31,773 nt of DNA from CAIZLB01 sp039795875 (GTDB lineage Bacteria > Patescibacteriota > Minisyncoccia > Phycocordibacterales > CAIZLB01): the NCBI GenBank assembly GCA_039795875.1, contig JBDKKY010000009.1:1-31773 (forward strand), read 5' to 3'. The position numbers and the translations under genes were made by a program. Of this stretch, positions 16,511-23,275 are shown piece by piece. Numbering within the stretch: the first letter of the stretch is position 1; each line of letters starts with the position of its first letter. The notes beneath the pieces were generated by a model. It did not search any database, was not told where the DNA came from, and saw only the letters and a program-made list of their open reading frames with translations.

Positions 16511-16783
16511 ATGAAAACAGTTATTAAAAAGATTGATACACAATGGTTTGATGATATTTCTGCAGGAATTAAAACATGGGAATTACGTCTGGCTGATTTT
16601 GATATTGAAGTTGGAGATATTTTACGGCTGGAAGAATGGATAGGAGAAGGAGAAAATAGAAAACCAACAGGTAGAGTGATTGAAAAAGAAATGACATATG
16701 TACGGAAAGTTGATTTGAAAAAATGGATTGAAACTCAACCAGAATTATTGGAGAAGGGAATGTATATGTTGACGTTTAAATAA
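16511..16783 (+). CDS. ASCH/DUF3850-like small protein
   Basis: A 90-residue protein with the PUA-like ASCH pattern: KTVIKKIDTQWFDDISAGIKTWELRL, where the W-E-L-R motif and the preceding Gly/Lys match the ASCH entry loop, then DFDIEVGDILRLEEW, PTGRVIEKEMTYV and a C-terminal strand. ASCH proteins are thought to bind RNA or act on modified nucleosides (E. coli YqfB is an amidohydrolase). Whether this one is an enzyme cannot be told. Single gene, predicted leaderless. Confidence 0.8.
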   Translation: MKTVIKKIDTQWFDDISAGIKTWELRLADFDIEVGDILRLEEWIGEGENRKPTGRVIEKEMTYVRKVDLKKWIETQPELLEKGMYMLTFK

Positions 16784-16838
16784 ATAAAAACGCTGCAGGA
16801 CCTCGGGTGAGGTCCCACAACGTGGGGGTTTGCAGCGT
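16784..16838 (-). terminator. Branched terminator of unit C
   Basis: Outer 8-bp perfect stem ACGCTGCA (16790-16797) with TGCAGCGT (16831-16838) encloses a 7-bp hairpin GGACCTC/GAGGTCC and a second weaker hairpin around CACAACGTG. The U-run exists only in the minus-strand transcript. Being branched, it is more elaborate than a normal terminator. Confidence 0.8.
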
Positions 16839-16848
16839 AGCGCGAGGC

Positions 16849-17433
16849 TTACTGCGCGGTGTTTGGGGTGGGAGGGTTGGCGGGTTCAGGAGTGAGGGGT
16901 TCCACCGGTCTAGGGCTGGTCTCTTTGAGGGCTTTGTTCGCGTACTCCAGTACCTGATCGTCGGTCAAGGTAGAAGTGTCGTGGCTGTAGCTGTAGTCAC
17001 TGGAATAAGAGTCGTACTCACCTTTTCCAGCATACACTGTTTCGGTGCGCCAGGGTGAGTATTTGAGTTGGCCATTGTGCACGACCTTTATCAAGTGGGT
17101 TGTTCCCGGCGGAATGTCAAACGTGATGATATCGGAAGTATGTACGACGTACTGCATACCACCAGCATCACTGACGATGACTTGGGGCACAGGCCATTCG
17201 CGGCCGGAAGCAGGGTGGTTGTAATTGCCGGTCATGACAATTCTGACGACCTGCCCCTCTTGAAGGGCGATGATCTGACTCTCAGCTCTCTTCAGGTCAG
17301 CCGTTCGGCTGCTCAGCCATTCGGGTTTCAGAACAATGACGCCGAGGAAAATGGTCAACAGCCACTGTGCTAAGTTGCTGAGCACGAAGAGGGTCGAAGG
17401 TTGAGTGGTGGTGGTATTTTGAGGTGGGTTCAC
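16849..17433 (-). CDS. GC-rich unit C: single-pass membrane protein of unknown function
   Basis: A 194-residue protein. The start is GTG at 17433: it follows the promoter and a leader whose last 29 nt contain no G, and no ATG lies close. There is one membrane segment at about residues 17-35 (LSNLAQWLLTIFLGVIVL), then a helix, then a beta-rich domain (VVRIVMTGNYNHP, VPQVIVSDAGGMQYVVHTSD, IPPGTTHLIKVVHNGQLKY), a Ser/Tyr/Asp-rich linker, and a Pro-rich C-terminus. The arrangement suggests an extracytoplasmic beta domain on a membrane anchor. No family is recognised. The terminator begins 11 bp after its stop codon. Confidence 0.65.
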   Translation of the reverse strand: MNPPQNTTTTQPSTLFVLSNLAQWLLTIFLGVIVLKPEWLSSRTADLKRAESQIIALQEGQVVRIVMTGNYNHPASGREWPVPQVIVSDAGGMQYVVHTSDIITFDIPPGTTHLIKVVHNGQLKYSPWRTETVYAGKGEYDSYSSDYSYSHDTSTLTDDQVLEYANKALKETSPRPVEPLTPEPANPPTPNTAQ

Positions 17434-17491
17434 GGTAGTAGTGTGTAGGAGTTGTTTGATTGTGAAGGCCCTATATCTAAGGGTTGGGTAT

Positions 17492-17520
17492 ACTATACGT
17501 ATATTACACCACAATGTCAA
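17492..17520 (-). promoter_or_regulatory. Promoter of unit C
   Basis: Minus strand: -35 TTGACA (17515-17520), 17-bp spacer, -10 TATAGT (17492-17497). A small CCCT/AGGG hairpin lies at the start of the leader. Confidence 0.82.
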
Positions 17521-17547
17521 GTACACTCAAAAAACATGTCCTGGTGC

Positions 17548-17553
17548 TATAAT
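17548..17553 (+). promoter_or_regulatory. -10 box TATAAT, leaderless small membrane protein gene
   Basis: Extended -10 (TGC-TATAAT), 6-base spacer to ATG 17560. Divergent from the unit C promoter about 30 bp away. Confidence 0.75.
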
Positions 17554-17559
17554 CAACTT

Positions 17560-17928
17560 ATGCTCATCACAACTATAGTATTATTCGTCATTGTCCTTAT
17601 GTGTATTCCAACCTTCAAGCGGCTGTATGTGCCGTACGCCAAGGATAATCCAAACAAGCTTTGGTTTAAGAAAAAATTATATGGCTGGGGTTGGACACCG
17701 GTAACTACTCAAGGCTGGACCGTGACCTGGATTTATGTTGCTTTAGTGTTTACATTTGCCTTTACTATTGACGAACAATCTCCATCCAAAGAGGTGTGGT
17801 TTACATTTATTCTACCTGTTGTTCTTTTAACTATCGCATTTGTCCGCATCGCATACACCAAAGGCGAGAAACCAAAATGGCAATGGGGTCCGGAGAAAAA
17901 GCTCGAAGATAAACCAGAAGTAAAATAA
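17560..17928 (+). CDS. Small membrane protein of unknown function
   Basis: A 122-residue protein with three membrane segments, near residues 2-17, 53-70 and 77-95. A conserved-looking aromatic cytoplasmic loop lies between the first two (KLYGWGWTPVTTQGW) and a Lys/Trp-rich C-terminus follows (KGEKPKWQWGPEKK). The ATG at 17560 is set by the -10 box 6 bases upstream; longer frames from 17452 or 17536 would place the promoter inside the gene. The family is not recognised. Confidence 0.75.
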   Translation: MLITTIVLFVIVLMCIPTFKRLYVPYAKDNPNKLWFKKKLYGWGWTPVTTQGWTVTWIYVALVFTFAFTIDEQSPSKEVWFTFILPVVLLTIAFVRIAYTKGEKPKWQWGPEKKLEDKPEVK

Positions 17929-17973
17929 AAAAAACACTCCACGACCGCAGGGGCACGGTCGGGAGGTTGGAGT
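17928..17973 (-). terminator. Terminator of unit D
   Basis: ACTCCA/TGGAGT outer stem and GACCG/CGGTC inner stem. The minus-strand transcript then runs into eight U. It begins 2 bp after the unit D stop codon. Confidence 0.88.
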
Positions 17974-17975
17974 CT

Positions 17976-18767
17976 TCAAGGGGTTAGCTTAACGGTCGAT
18001 CGAGGCCGCTTGCATATGCCCGGACGGCGCTTCCTCTTCATCCTCGGTTGATCAAGAGGTGTCCAAGGCGTACGACGAGTGGGATTCATGACGGTGCAGG
18101 CCATGTCTTCCCAATGCATTGCATTGAAGATTTTGAATGCGATATCTTTGATAAGCTTGACGCCGGTATCGGACACCACACTGTATGCACGGGTTTTCCC
18201 ATCAACGGAGTTGCACATCACTCGCATCAGTCGATGACGATCGTCATACGGAGTATGCTGTATTAGCACGGCGAACGCCGAACTGATGTGAGTCATAATC
18301 CAGTCAGGGACTTTGTCGAACCCGTACGACGGATCATAAATGATCCGTCGTAAGAAGACCAGGAATTTCCGCCGAGCGTCTCTCATCGTACTAGGCGTCA
18401 CGTCGCTCATGTATGATGGTGCTGTGATGCAACCGACAATCAGTGCCCCGATAAAGTTCAGGTGATTGTCCATGCCGCGCGGCCCACGATGGTCATCAAT
18501 CCAATTTGCGACTCGCTTGAAGGGACGAGGCTCAAGTTCGGCGGCGCAGTACACGCAGAGCCCTTGAACAACTCTGAGCTGCTCCTCCCAAGTGTTGCGA
18601 GGATTCAGGAGAACTCCTCGCAGCACCTTGGGCACGACTTGAGCTGGGTTAGGGTTGAACATGAGTTCCTCCCAGCAATTTCCCAGTTCACGGTCGTGAA
18701 AGGGGATATGCAGGGCGAGGAGGCGGCGTTGTAATGTAGTGTGTTTTGGTTCGTTTGGGGTATTCAT
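17976..18767 (-). CDS. GC-rich unit D: basic soluble protein of unknown function
   Basis: A 263-residue protein, predicted mostly helical and rich in Arg, Pro, Trp and His, with a very basic C-terminus (RMKRKRRPGICKRPR). Two nearby cysteines (LCVYCAAEL at about residue 94) and a Trp-rich N-terminal half are visible. No family is recognised. The ATG at 18767 has AAAAGG just upstream, one of few Shine-Dalgarno-like sites here, and this sits inside a GAAA-capped hairpin. The basic tail suggests nucleic acid binding, which is inference only. It is expressed from its own promoter through a structured leader and ends at a strong terminator. Confidence 0.65.
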   Translation of the reverse strand: MNTPNEPKHTTLQRRLLALHIPFHDRELGNCWEELMFNPNPAQVVPKVLRGVLLNPRNTWEEQLRVVQGLCVYCAAELEPRPFKRVANWIDDHRGPRGMDNHLNFIGALIVGCITAPSYMSDVTPSTMRDARRKFLVFLRRIIYDPSYGFDKVPDWIMTHISSAFAVLIQHTPYDDRHRLMRVMCNSVDGKTRAYSVVSDTGVKLIKDIAFKIFNAMHWEDMACTVMNPTRRTPWTPLDQPRMKRKRRPGICKRPRSTVKLTP

Positions 18768-18854
18768 AACCTTTTCAGGTAGTCTTGCTTTTTCAAGCAA
18801 GGGGTTGACGGATTTCTCCGTATGCCATACGTTATGGCACGGTTCAACGATATA
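18768..18854 (-). promoter_or_regulatory. Riboswitch-like structured leader of unit D
   Basis: In the minus-strand RNA an outer helix GUUGA (18844-18848) with UCAAC (18804-18808) encloses hairpins UGCCAU-AACGU-AUGGCA (18823-18839) and ACGGA-GAAA-UCCGU (18808-18821). Next come CUUGCUU-GAAA-AAGCAAG (18784-18801) and ACCU-GAAA-AGGU (18769-18780), which covers the Shine-Dalgarno. Three GNRA (GAAA) loops plus a three-way junction are hard to explain by chance. Confidence 0.65.
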
Positions 18855-18860
18855 ACTCTT

Positions 18861-18866
18861 ATTATA
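18861..18866 (-). promoter_or_regulatory. -10 box TATAAT of unit D
   Basis: Minus-strand TATAAT. Transcription would start about 18854, a few bases before the structured leader. The -35 is unclear. Confidence 0.6.
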
Positions 18867-18888
18867 TAAAGTCAAACTAAATATTTGC

Positions 18889-18894
18889 CATACT
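18889..18894 (+). promoter_or_regulatory. -10 box CATACT, leaderless DUF4230 gene
   Basis: CATACT ends 6 bases before ATG 18901. An overlapping TATACT at 18894-18899 is too close to the start. Confidence 0.55.
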
Positions 18895-18900
18895 ATACTC

Positions 18901-19515
18901 ATGACAGCTTTTCTCAAAACTATAAAAATTCTTATCTATGTAGTAGTTTTTTTGGTTATTATTTATTTTGCCCTTAAACTAACTTCATCAACCTCTAAGC
19001 CGAGTACTAAGATCAATCTCGACCAAGCGTCAGTGATCACTGAGATTGAGGCTTTATCCAAACTGGAGACGGCATCGTTTACTATTGAAAAGATTATCGA
19101 AGCAGGTGTACAAGGAAATGCATTTCAGAATATTTTATATGGTGACAAGATTCTTTTGATTGCCCATGCCAATGTTGTCGCTGGATTTGATCTGGCAAAA
19201 TTAAATAAAGAATTGGTGAAAGTAAAAGGAACAAAATTGGAAATTACTCTACCCGCACCAGAAATCCTGTACAGTCGACTCGACAATGATCAAACGCGAG
19301 TGTATGATCGCAAACTTGGATTATTAACAAAAGGAGATGCAGCTCTCGAATCACAAGCCCGAGCAGCAGCCGAACAATCTATAAGAAAAGCAGCCTGCGA
19401 TGGTGGTATTTTACCAATAGCTGCCGAAAATGGTCGAAAACAATTTCAAACAATGTTTGCTTCTGCGGGATTTACAGAAGTGATTGTACTGACTCCAGTT
19501 GGAGAGTGTAAATAA
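18901..19515 (+). CDS. DUF4230 domain membrane-anchored protein
   Basis: A 204-residue protein with an N-terminal membrane segment (about residues 7-27) and an extracytoplasmic or cytoplasmic DUF4230 domain. The family pattern is visible: EIEALSKLETASFTIEKII, then KILLIAHANVVAGFDLAKL, LEITLPAPEILYSRLDND, and a C-terminal helix with ARAAAEQSIRKAACDGGILPIAAEN followed by GFTEVIVL. The function of DUF4230 is unknown. Single gene, predicted leaderless, ending at a bidirectional terminator shared with unit E. Confidence 0.88.
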   Translation: MTAFLKTIKILIYVVVFLVIIYFALKLTSSTSKPSTKINLDQASVITEIEALSKLETASFTIEKIIEAGVQGNAFQNILYGDKILLIAHANVVAGFDLAKLNKELVKVKGTKLEITLPAPEILYSRLDNDQTRVYDRKLGLLTKGDAALESQARAAAEQSIRKAACDGGILPIAAENGRKQFQTMFASAGFTEVIVLTPVGECK

Positions 19516-19566
19516 AATCCCACCCGTTGACGCTATGAAGCGATCGCGGGGCGGGGGATTTTTTGC
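19515..19566. terminator. Bidirectional terminator between the DUF4230 gene and unit E
   Basis: Stem of ATCCC and CCG against CGG and GGGAT, with an inner CGCT-ATGA-AGCG hairpin. There is a T6 run on the plus side and a T-rich run on the minus side. Confidence 0.85.
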
Positions 19567-19575
19567 GCATTCTGA

Positions 19576-19968
19576 TCATCCACGGAGATAATCCATTTCG
19601 ACTTTCAAGACGGGATAAGCGGCCAGTCCGGGCTCGTACTGAACGGTCACTCGCTGGTAACCGAGGTCTTCACCAGTGTATACATCGCCACCGATGTAGG
19701 GTTCAGTGGGGTGCTCCACTAGGTGGAGAATAGCTCGCCAGCCGAGGCTCTGAAAGTATTCCTCGAGTAAGCGGAGAATGTGGCAAAGAGAGATGATCTC
19801 TTTGCATTCGATGCGCACGACCTCAAAGAGACAGTCGTGAGGGCTCTGATGTTGAAATGGGGCTGGGATGTGCAGTACTCTTAGTCCTCGGGTTCCTAGC
19901 CTGCTGAGCAGGGCGGGTCCTAGTGGTTGGTCTTCTTCAGTGTGCGGTTTTAGGTTAATTTCGGGCAT
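19576..19968 (-). CDS. GC-rich unit E: small unknown protein
   Basis: A 130-residue soluble protein. It shows alternating strands and one long helix in the middle (CHILRLLEEYFQSLGWRAILHL). The end, VTVQYEPGLAAYPVLKVEMDY, looks like two beta strands. No family is recognised. The ATG at 19968 follows a leader of about 29 nt with one G and no Shine-Dalgarno. It has its own promoter, whose -35 abuts the stop codon of the upstream gene at 20035, and a terminator 10 bp after its stop. Base composition is richer in GC than both neighbours. Confidence 0.6.
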   Translation of the reverse strand: MPEINLKPHTEEDQPLGPALLSRLGTRGLRVLHIPAPFQHQSPHDCLFEVVRIECKEIISLCHILRLLEEYFQSLGWRAILHLVEHPTEPYIGGDVYTGEDLGYQRVTVQYEPGLAAYPVLKVEMDYLRG

Positions 19969-20003
19969 TGTTTGGGGTTGTTGGTAAAGGGTTCGTTTGT
20001 AGT

Positions 20004-20032
20004 ATTAAAACATACTTCATGTTGAATAGCAA
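20004..20032 (-). promoter_or_regulatory. Promoter of unit E
   Basis: Minus strand: -35 TTGCTA (20027-20032), 17-bp spacer, -10 TTTAAT (20004-20009). Confidence 0.7.
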
Positions 20033-20034
20033 AA

Positions 20035-20658
20035 TTACGTACGCGGATCACTTTTATCCCATTCGATAATAGTCCCAAGCTTCATCTCCATAGCATCGGC
20101 TTTACGCAAAAGTTGCTCATTTTTCTTCGGAAATAATGAAATCATTTTCATGTCATACATCTTTTCAGCAATATCATATAAATCGTCGTTAGACGTAATC
20201 CATGCTGTACCAAATTTTTTCACGTTGATAGGACCTGCATACCCTCGCAAATCTTTTTTACCATTTTTATCATTGAAGCATTCATGGAAATACGACATGA
20301 CCAATTCGCGTATGGTTTTATAGACCGGATCACGAAAACGCAAAGCCAGATGATTGGTTTTACTGATCGCACCCCAGTATCCATTGCGTTTATAGAGTGT
20401 CACGACATGTCCGACATCACTCGGAACTTTTAGATCCAGCACAAGTGGTTGTTCGCCATTGATCCAGAGTGCTACTGCAGCAAACAGAGCACCTTCAAAA
20501 CAATGGGCTTTCTGGGCTTTAATCACACCCCGAGGAGACATGTTAAAGTCGCCATCTTTTTCCCAATTGATGGCCAAGGCGTCGAGATAATCTTGAATCT
20601 TGATCGGAGTGTTCAATCTCTTAAATATAGACAATTCCGCTTTTGATAAGCCAAGCAT
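20035..20658 (-). CDS. Transglutaminase/papain-like fold protein
   Basis: A 207-residue protein. KAHCFEGALFAAVAL with C53 at the start of a helix, and DVGHVVTLYKRNGYWGAISKTN with H84 followed by a Trp-containing strand, match the Cys-His layout of transglutaminase-like cysteine proteins; N102 or a nearby residue could be the third member. The substrate is unknown. The N-terminal region (IFKRLNTPIKIQDYLDAL) is helical, as in related uncharacterised bacterial proteins. Minus-strand TACACT (20665-20670) ends 6 bases before ATG 20658, so the mRNA should be leaderless. It is transcribed divergently from the SET gene. AT-rich like other leaderless genes. Confidence 0.7.
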   Translation of the reverse strand: MLGLSKAELSIFKRLNTPIKIQDYLDALAINWEKDGDFNMSPRGVIKAQKAHCFEGALFAAVALWINGEQPLVLDLKVPSDVGHVVTLYKRNGYWGAISKTNHLALRFRDPVYKTIRELVMSYFHECFNDKNGKKDLRGYAGPINVKKFGTAWITSNDDLYDIAEKMYDMKMISLFPKKNEQLLRKADAMEMKLGTIIEWDKSDPRT

Positions 20659-20664
20659 ATATAT

Positions 20665-20670
20665 AGTGTA
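20665..20670 (-). promoter_or_regulatory. -10 box TACACT, leaderless transglutaminase-like gene
   Basis: Minus strand, 6-base spacer to ATG 20658. Confidence 0.6.
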
Positions 20671-20720
20671 TCAATTTACCGTAGAGTAGGGTACTATATG
20701 AAAATAAAATATATACACAT

Positions 20721-21143
20721 ATGCGGAGATCATACACACCAGATAAGTTTAAAGTAATAGTCAAACGATCAAATGCTGGCCTAGGACTATTTGCAGGAGA
20801 TGATATTCCTAAAGGAACTTGTATCATTGAATACAAAGGGCGACAGATCAAAGGACAAGAAGAGTATACTAGTACGAGCAAATACCTTTTTGGAGTACAC
20901 GATCGTTTGACTATAGACGGACGAGAACGGTCAAATACAGCGCGGTATATCAACCACTCATGTCGAGCCAATTGCGAACCGATCAGCTATAAAGCTCGAG
21001 CCTATATATTTGCCAAAAGAAAAATTATGGCTGGTGAAGAATTGACATATGATTATGGAAAGGAATATTGGAATGAACATATCAAGCCTTTGGGCTGTCG
21101 ATGTGTGAAGTGCGTTGAGAGGAAGGCTACTGTTAAGGAGTAG
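20721..21143 (+). CDS. SET domain protein, putative protein lysine methyltransferase
   Basis: A 140-residue protein that is nearly all SET domain: GLGLFAGDDIPKG (residues 20-32, SAM-binding start), RYINHSCRANCEP (75-87), GEELTYDYG (105-113) with the catalytic Tyr, and a post-SET Cys cluster C-x-C-x-x-C at C126, C128 and C131, with C81 as likely fourth zinc ligand. SET enzymes methylate lysines using SAM; bacterial targets are mostly unknown. A -10-like TATATA ends about 5 bases before the ATG, so it may be leaderless. The Nudix gene follows 23 bp later with its own -10. Confidence 0.92.
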   Translation: MRRSYTPDKFKVIVKRSNAGLGLFAGDDIPKGTCIIEYKGRQIKGQEEYTSTSKYLFGVHDRLTIDGRERSNTARYINHSCRANCEPISYKARAYIFAKRKIMAGEELTYDYGKEYWNEHIKPLGCRCVKCVERKATVKE

Positions 21144-21151
21144 AATTGTGA

Positions 21152-21157
21152 TACACT
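21152..21157 (+). promoter_or_regulatory. -10 box TACACT of the Nudix gene
   Basis: Extended -10 (TGA-TACACT), 9-base spacer to ATG 21167. Confidence 0.6.
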
Positions 21158-21166
21158 GGGGCTATT

Positions 21167-21661
21167 ATGGAATTAAAAAGAAGTTTTACGAGAGATGATG
21201 GGGAGACTGTTGAGGTTATATATAACGAAGGTGATCCGACTGCAGACATGGAGGGAAAGGTATTAGGAGGCATACACGCTTTTGCTTTTTATGATGGGAA
21301 AATGGTCTTGGTAAATCATCCCAAAGGTGGGTGGATGCCGCCTGGTGGAGGTAGAGAGGAGAAAGAAACTATCGAAGAGGTTGTAATTCGAGAGGTCCAG
21401 GAAGAAACAAATATGAAAATATTGCATCAAGAGGTAATAGGTTTTCAAGATATTTATCATGACAATAAAATAACCAGACAAACTAGAAACTTTTGCATCG
21501 TAGAACCATATGGAGAATTTGTCGCTGATCCTGATGGCGAAATCATGGAAATGCAATTGATCGATCCAGCAGAATATAAAAAATATTTTGATTGGGGTCC
21601 TATCGGAGATAGAATTATGGAAAGGGCGATGCAGATGTTGGAAGAATATTCTAAAAAATAA
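21167..21661 (+). CDS. Nudix hydrolase
   Basis: A 164-residue hydrolase of nucleoside diphosphate-linked compounds. The Nudix box runs from G61 to M83: G-x5-E67-x7-R75-E76-V-x-E79-E80-T-N. The final Gly of the consensus is replaced by N82, which occurs in some members. The core strands before the box (GGIHAFAFYDGKMVLVNHPKGGWMPPG) are typical. The substrate cannot be predicted. It follows the SET gene and is terminated by a hairpin next to its stop. Confidence 0.9.
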   Translation: MELKRSFTRDDGETVEVIYNEGDPTADMEGKVLGGIHAFAFYDGKMVLVNHPKGGWMPPGGGREEKETIEEVVIREVQEETNMKILHQEVIGFQDIYHDNKITRQTRNFCIVEPYGEFVADPDGEIMEMQLIDPAEYKKYFDWGPIGDRIMERAMQMLEEYSKK

Positions 21662-21682
21662 CCCACGTAGGGACCGGGTTAG
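21654..21682 (-). terminator. Terminator of unit F
   Basis: Minus strand: AACCC/GGGTT hairpin followed by A and six T. The T-run overlaps the 3' end of the Nudix gene. Confidence 0.7.
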
Positions 21683-21721
21683 GGTGTGCATGGGGTTAGA
21701 TTGAGGAGGTGAAGAGCCTGG

Positions 21722-22408
21722 CTAGGCCATGTTGGTGCGGTATTTCTCCAGGATGATTTCCGCTGCTCCTTCGCGAGGAAGAAGTGATGTATCAATCGGG
21801 AAGGCCTCGGGGTGTTGTCTGGCTGGATTGTGCTCGCGGTGGGTGTCTCGGTGATCACGGTCGACGATGCTGTTGAAAATAGCTGTCTTGCTAAACGTGG
21901 TAACGCCGGTGGACTGGAGGTAAGCGAAGTGCCGAGCTGCTTTGACATGCACATCAGTGAAGAGATAGAAACGGTACTTGGTGTTATACACCCAGCATAC
22001 ATCGCGTCCATCTGTCACCAGCGGTCCTTCCTCGCGTTTACGGAGTTGAAATGTCCGGAGAGCTTCGCGCACAGGTAAGTGAACGGCAATCTGAGAAGCA
22101 TGAGCTGCTCCAGCACCAGTGCGGATGCCTTCAGTTTCATCTATTCCATGCAGAATGATGTGGTCGTCGTTTTCTTCAACGCGGAGAGCGAGAGCGATGT
22201 CCCGCAATGCATTGACGTCTTCCAGTACATTCTGACGATGGCCCAGCAATGCCACAGCGCGAAAAAGGGCACCGCTGTCGCAGGTCCGGAATCCAAGTGC
22301 TTTAGCAACCAGTCGCATAGCGGTCGAGGTGCCAGTCCGTGCCAATCCGTCGATTGCGATGACGGGGTGAGTCAGATCTTGAGGGGGAGGTTCAATAAGT
22401 AATCCCAT
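21722..22408 (-). CDS. GC-rich unit F: cytidylate-kinase-like protein lacking the P-loop lysine
   Basis: A 228-residue protein with the architecture of CMP kinase: IAIDG then a P-loop-like stretch, the AKALGFRTCDSGALFRAVAL segment, TDGRDVCWVYNTKYRFYLFTD with the DGRD motif, and the lid-type VDRDHRDTHREHNP and IDTS segments. The P-loop reads G21-L-A-R-T-G26-T27-S28: the lysine that should contact phosphates is T27. So catalysis may be lost or altered. Its leader (about 57 nt, C/A-rich, no Shine-Dalgarno) and likely promoter (TTGACC, 17 bp, TACAAA) share space with the divergent phosphatase promoter. It is GC-rich relative to its neighbours. Confidence 0.75.
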   Translation of the reverse strand: MGLLIEPPPQDLTHPVIAIDGLARTGTSTAMRLVAKALGFRTCDSGALFRAVALLGHRQNVLEDVNALRDIALALRVEENDDHIILHGIDETEGIRTGAGAAHASQIAVHLPVREALRTFQLRKREEGPLVTDGRDVCWVYNTKYRFYLFTDVHVKAARHFAYLQSTGVTTFSKTAIFNSIVDRDHRDTHREHNPARQHPEAFPIDTSLLPREGAAEIILEKYRTNMA

Positions 22409-22512
22409 AGTTTTGTGGTCGGAAAGGTGAGAATTGCCACGTCCAGAATCAGAGTGATTAAGGAGCGTTTGTGTTATTTGTACAGGAAAATTGAGCTCAG
22501 GTCAATTTGTGT

Positions 22513-22518
22513 TACTAT
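22513..22518 (+). promoter_or_regulatory. -10 box TACTAT, leaderless phosphatase gene
   Basis: -35 TTGAGC, 16-bp spacer, extended -10 TACTAT, 6-base spacer to ATG 22525. The -35 overlaps the opposing -35 of unit F (TTGACC) within an imperfect palindrome near 22490-22504. Confidence 0.75.
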
Positions 22519-22524
22519 GAAAAT

Positions 22525-23178
22525 ATGAAAACAGTATACTTAGTTCGTCACGCAGAAAGCCTTGGAAATGTAGGTCCTATTCGACAAGGTCCTGATACAC
22601 CCTTATCAGAGAAGGGTGTTAAACAAGCCAAACTATTGGCGGAACGATTTAAACATATTCATGTTGATAAAGTGTTGGTGAGTCCATTTCTGAGAACAAA
22701 ACAAACTGCTGAGGCAATCGCTGAAGTTTTACAAAAAGAACATGAGTTCAATGATTCTCTAATCGAACGTCTACGACCAAGTAAGGTGATCGGAGTTGAT
22801 AAGAATCATCCAGATTCATTGGAGGTTGATCGTGTGCTGGCAGAGAATTTTCATGATCCAGAGTTTAGGTATTCTGATGAAGAAACTTTTGCTGATTTAA
22901 AGAGGCGGGCATTGTCTGTATTGGATCAATTGAGTAAGTCAGACGCTGAACACATACTTGTTGTAACACATGGTGTATTTTTAAGAATGTTGGCAGCGTG
23001 TGTGGTTTTAGGAGAAGATTTGAATTCCTATGAATATAAAAAATTTCATTCAGGTCTTGCTGTTGCAAATACAGGTATAACGGTTTTCAAACAGGTGATG
23101 CGTCACGGTGAAGAGATTTGGTGTATTGAATCATGGAATGATAGTGCACACTTGGGAGAACTTAGCACGAGTGAATAA
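22525..23178 (+). CDS. Histidine phosphatase superfamily (phosphoglycerate mutase-like) protein
   Basis: A 217-residue phosphatase. YLVRHAESLGN holds R8-H9, the phosphohistidine motif. LSEKGVKQAKLLAERF, the VLVSPFLRTKQTAEAIA segment with the second Arg, and HILVVTHGVFLRML with the second catalytic His are all present. This set is typical of branch 1 phosphatases such as CobC or broad-specificity enzymes rather than glycolytic mutase, which is longer in the middle. The substrate is unknown. The start is at ATG 22525, not the upstream 22507, because of the -10 box between them. Confidence 0.9.
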   Translation: MKTVYLVRHAESLGNVGPIRQGPDTPLSEKGVKQAKLLAERFKHIHVDKVLVSPFLRTKQTAEAIAEVLQKEHEFNDSLIERLRPSKVIGVDKNHPDSLEVDRVLAENFHDPEFRYSDEETFADLKRRALSVLDQLSKSDAEHILVVTHGVFLRMLAACVVLGEDLNSYEYKKFHSGLAVANTGITVFKQVMRHGEEIWCIESWNDSAHLGELSTSE

Positions 23179-23275
23179 AAATAAATCCGCCAGAAAAATG
23201 TAATACCAAAAGTTCGACAAAACCCTTATACCACAAGGACATTACAGTAATATTAACACTAATGTGAATAGTGTA
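23179..23275. other. Intergenic region, no gene seen
   Basis: AT-rich. It contains small hairpin-forming repeats (CACTA/TAGTG near 23256-23272) and a possible promoter (TATAAC near 23274-23279). Confidence 0.4.
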
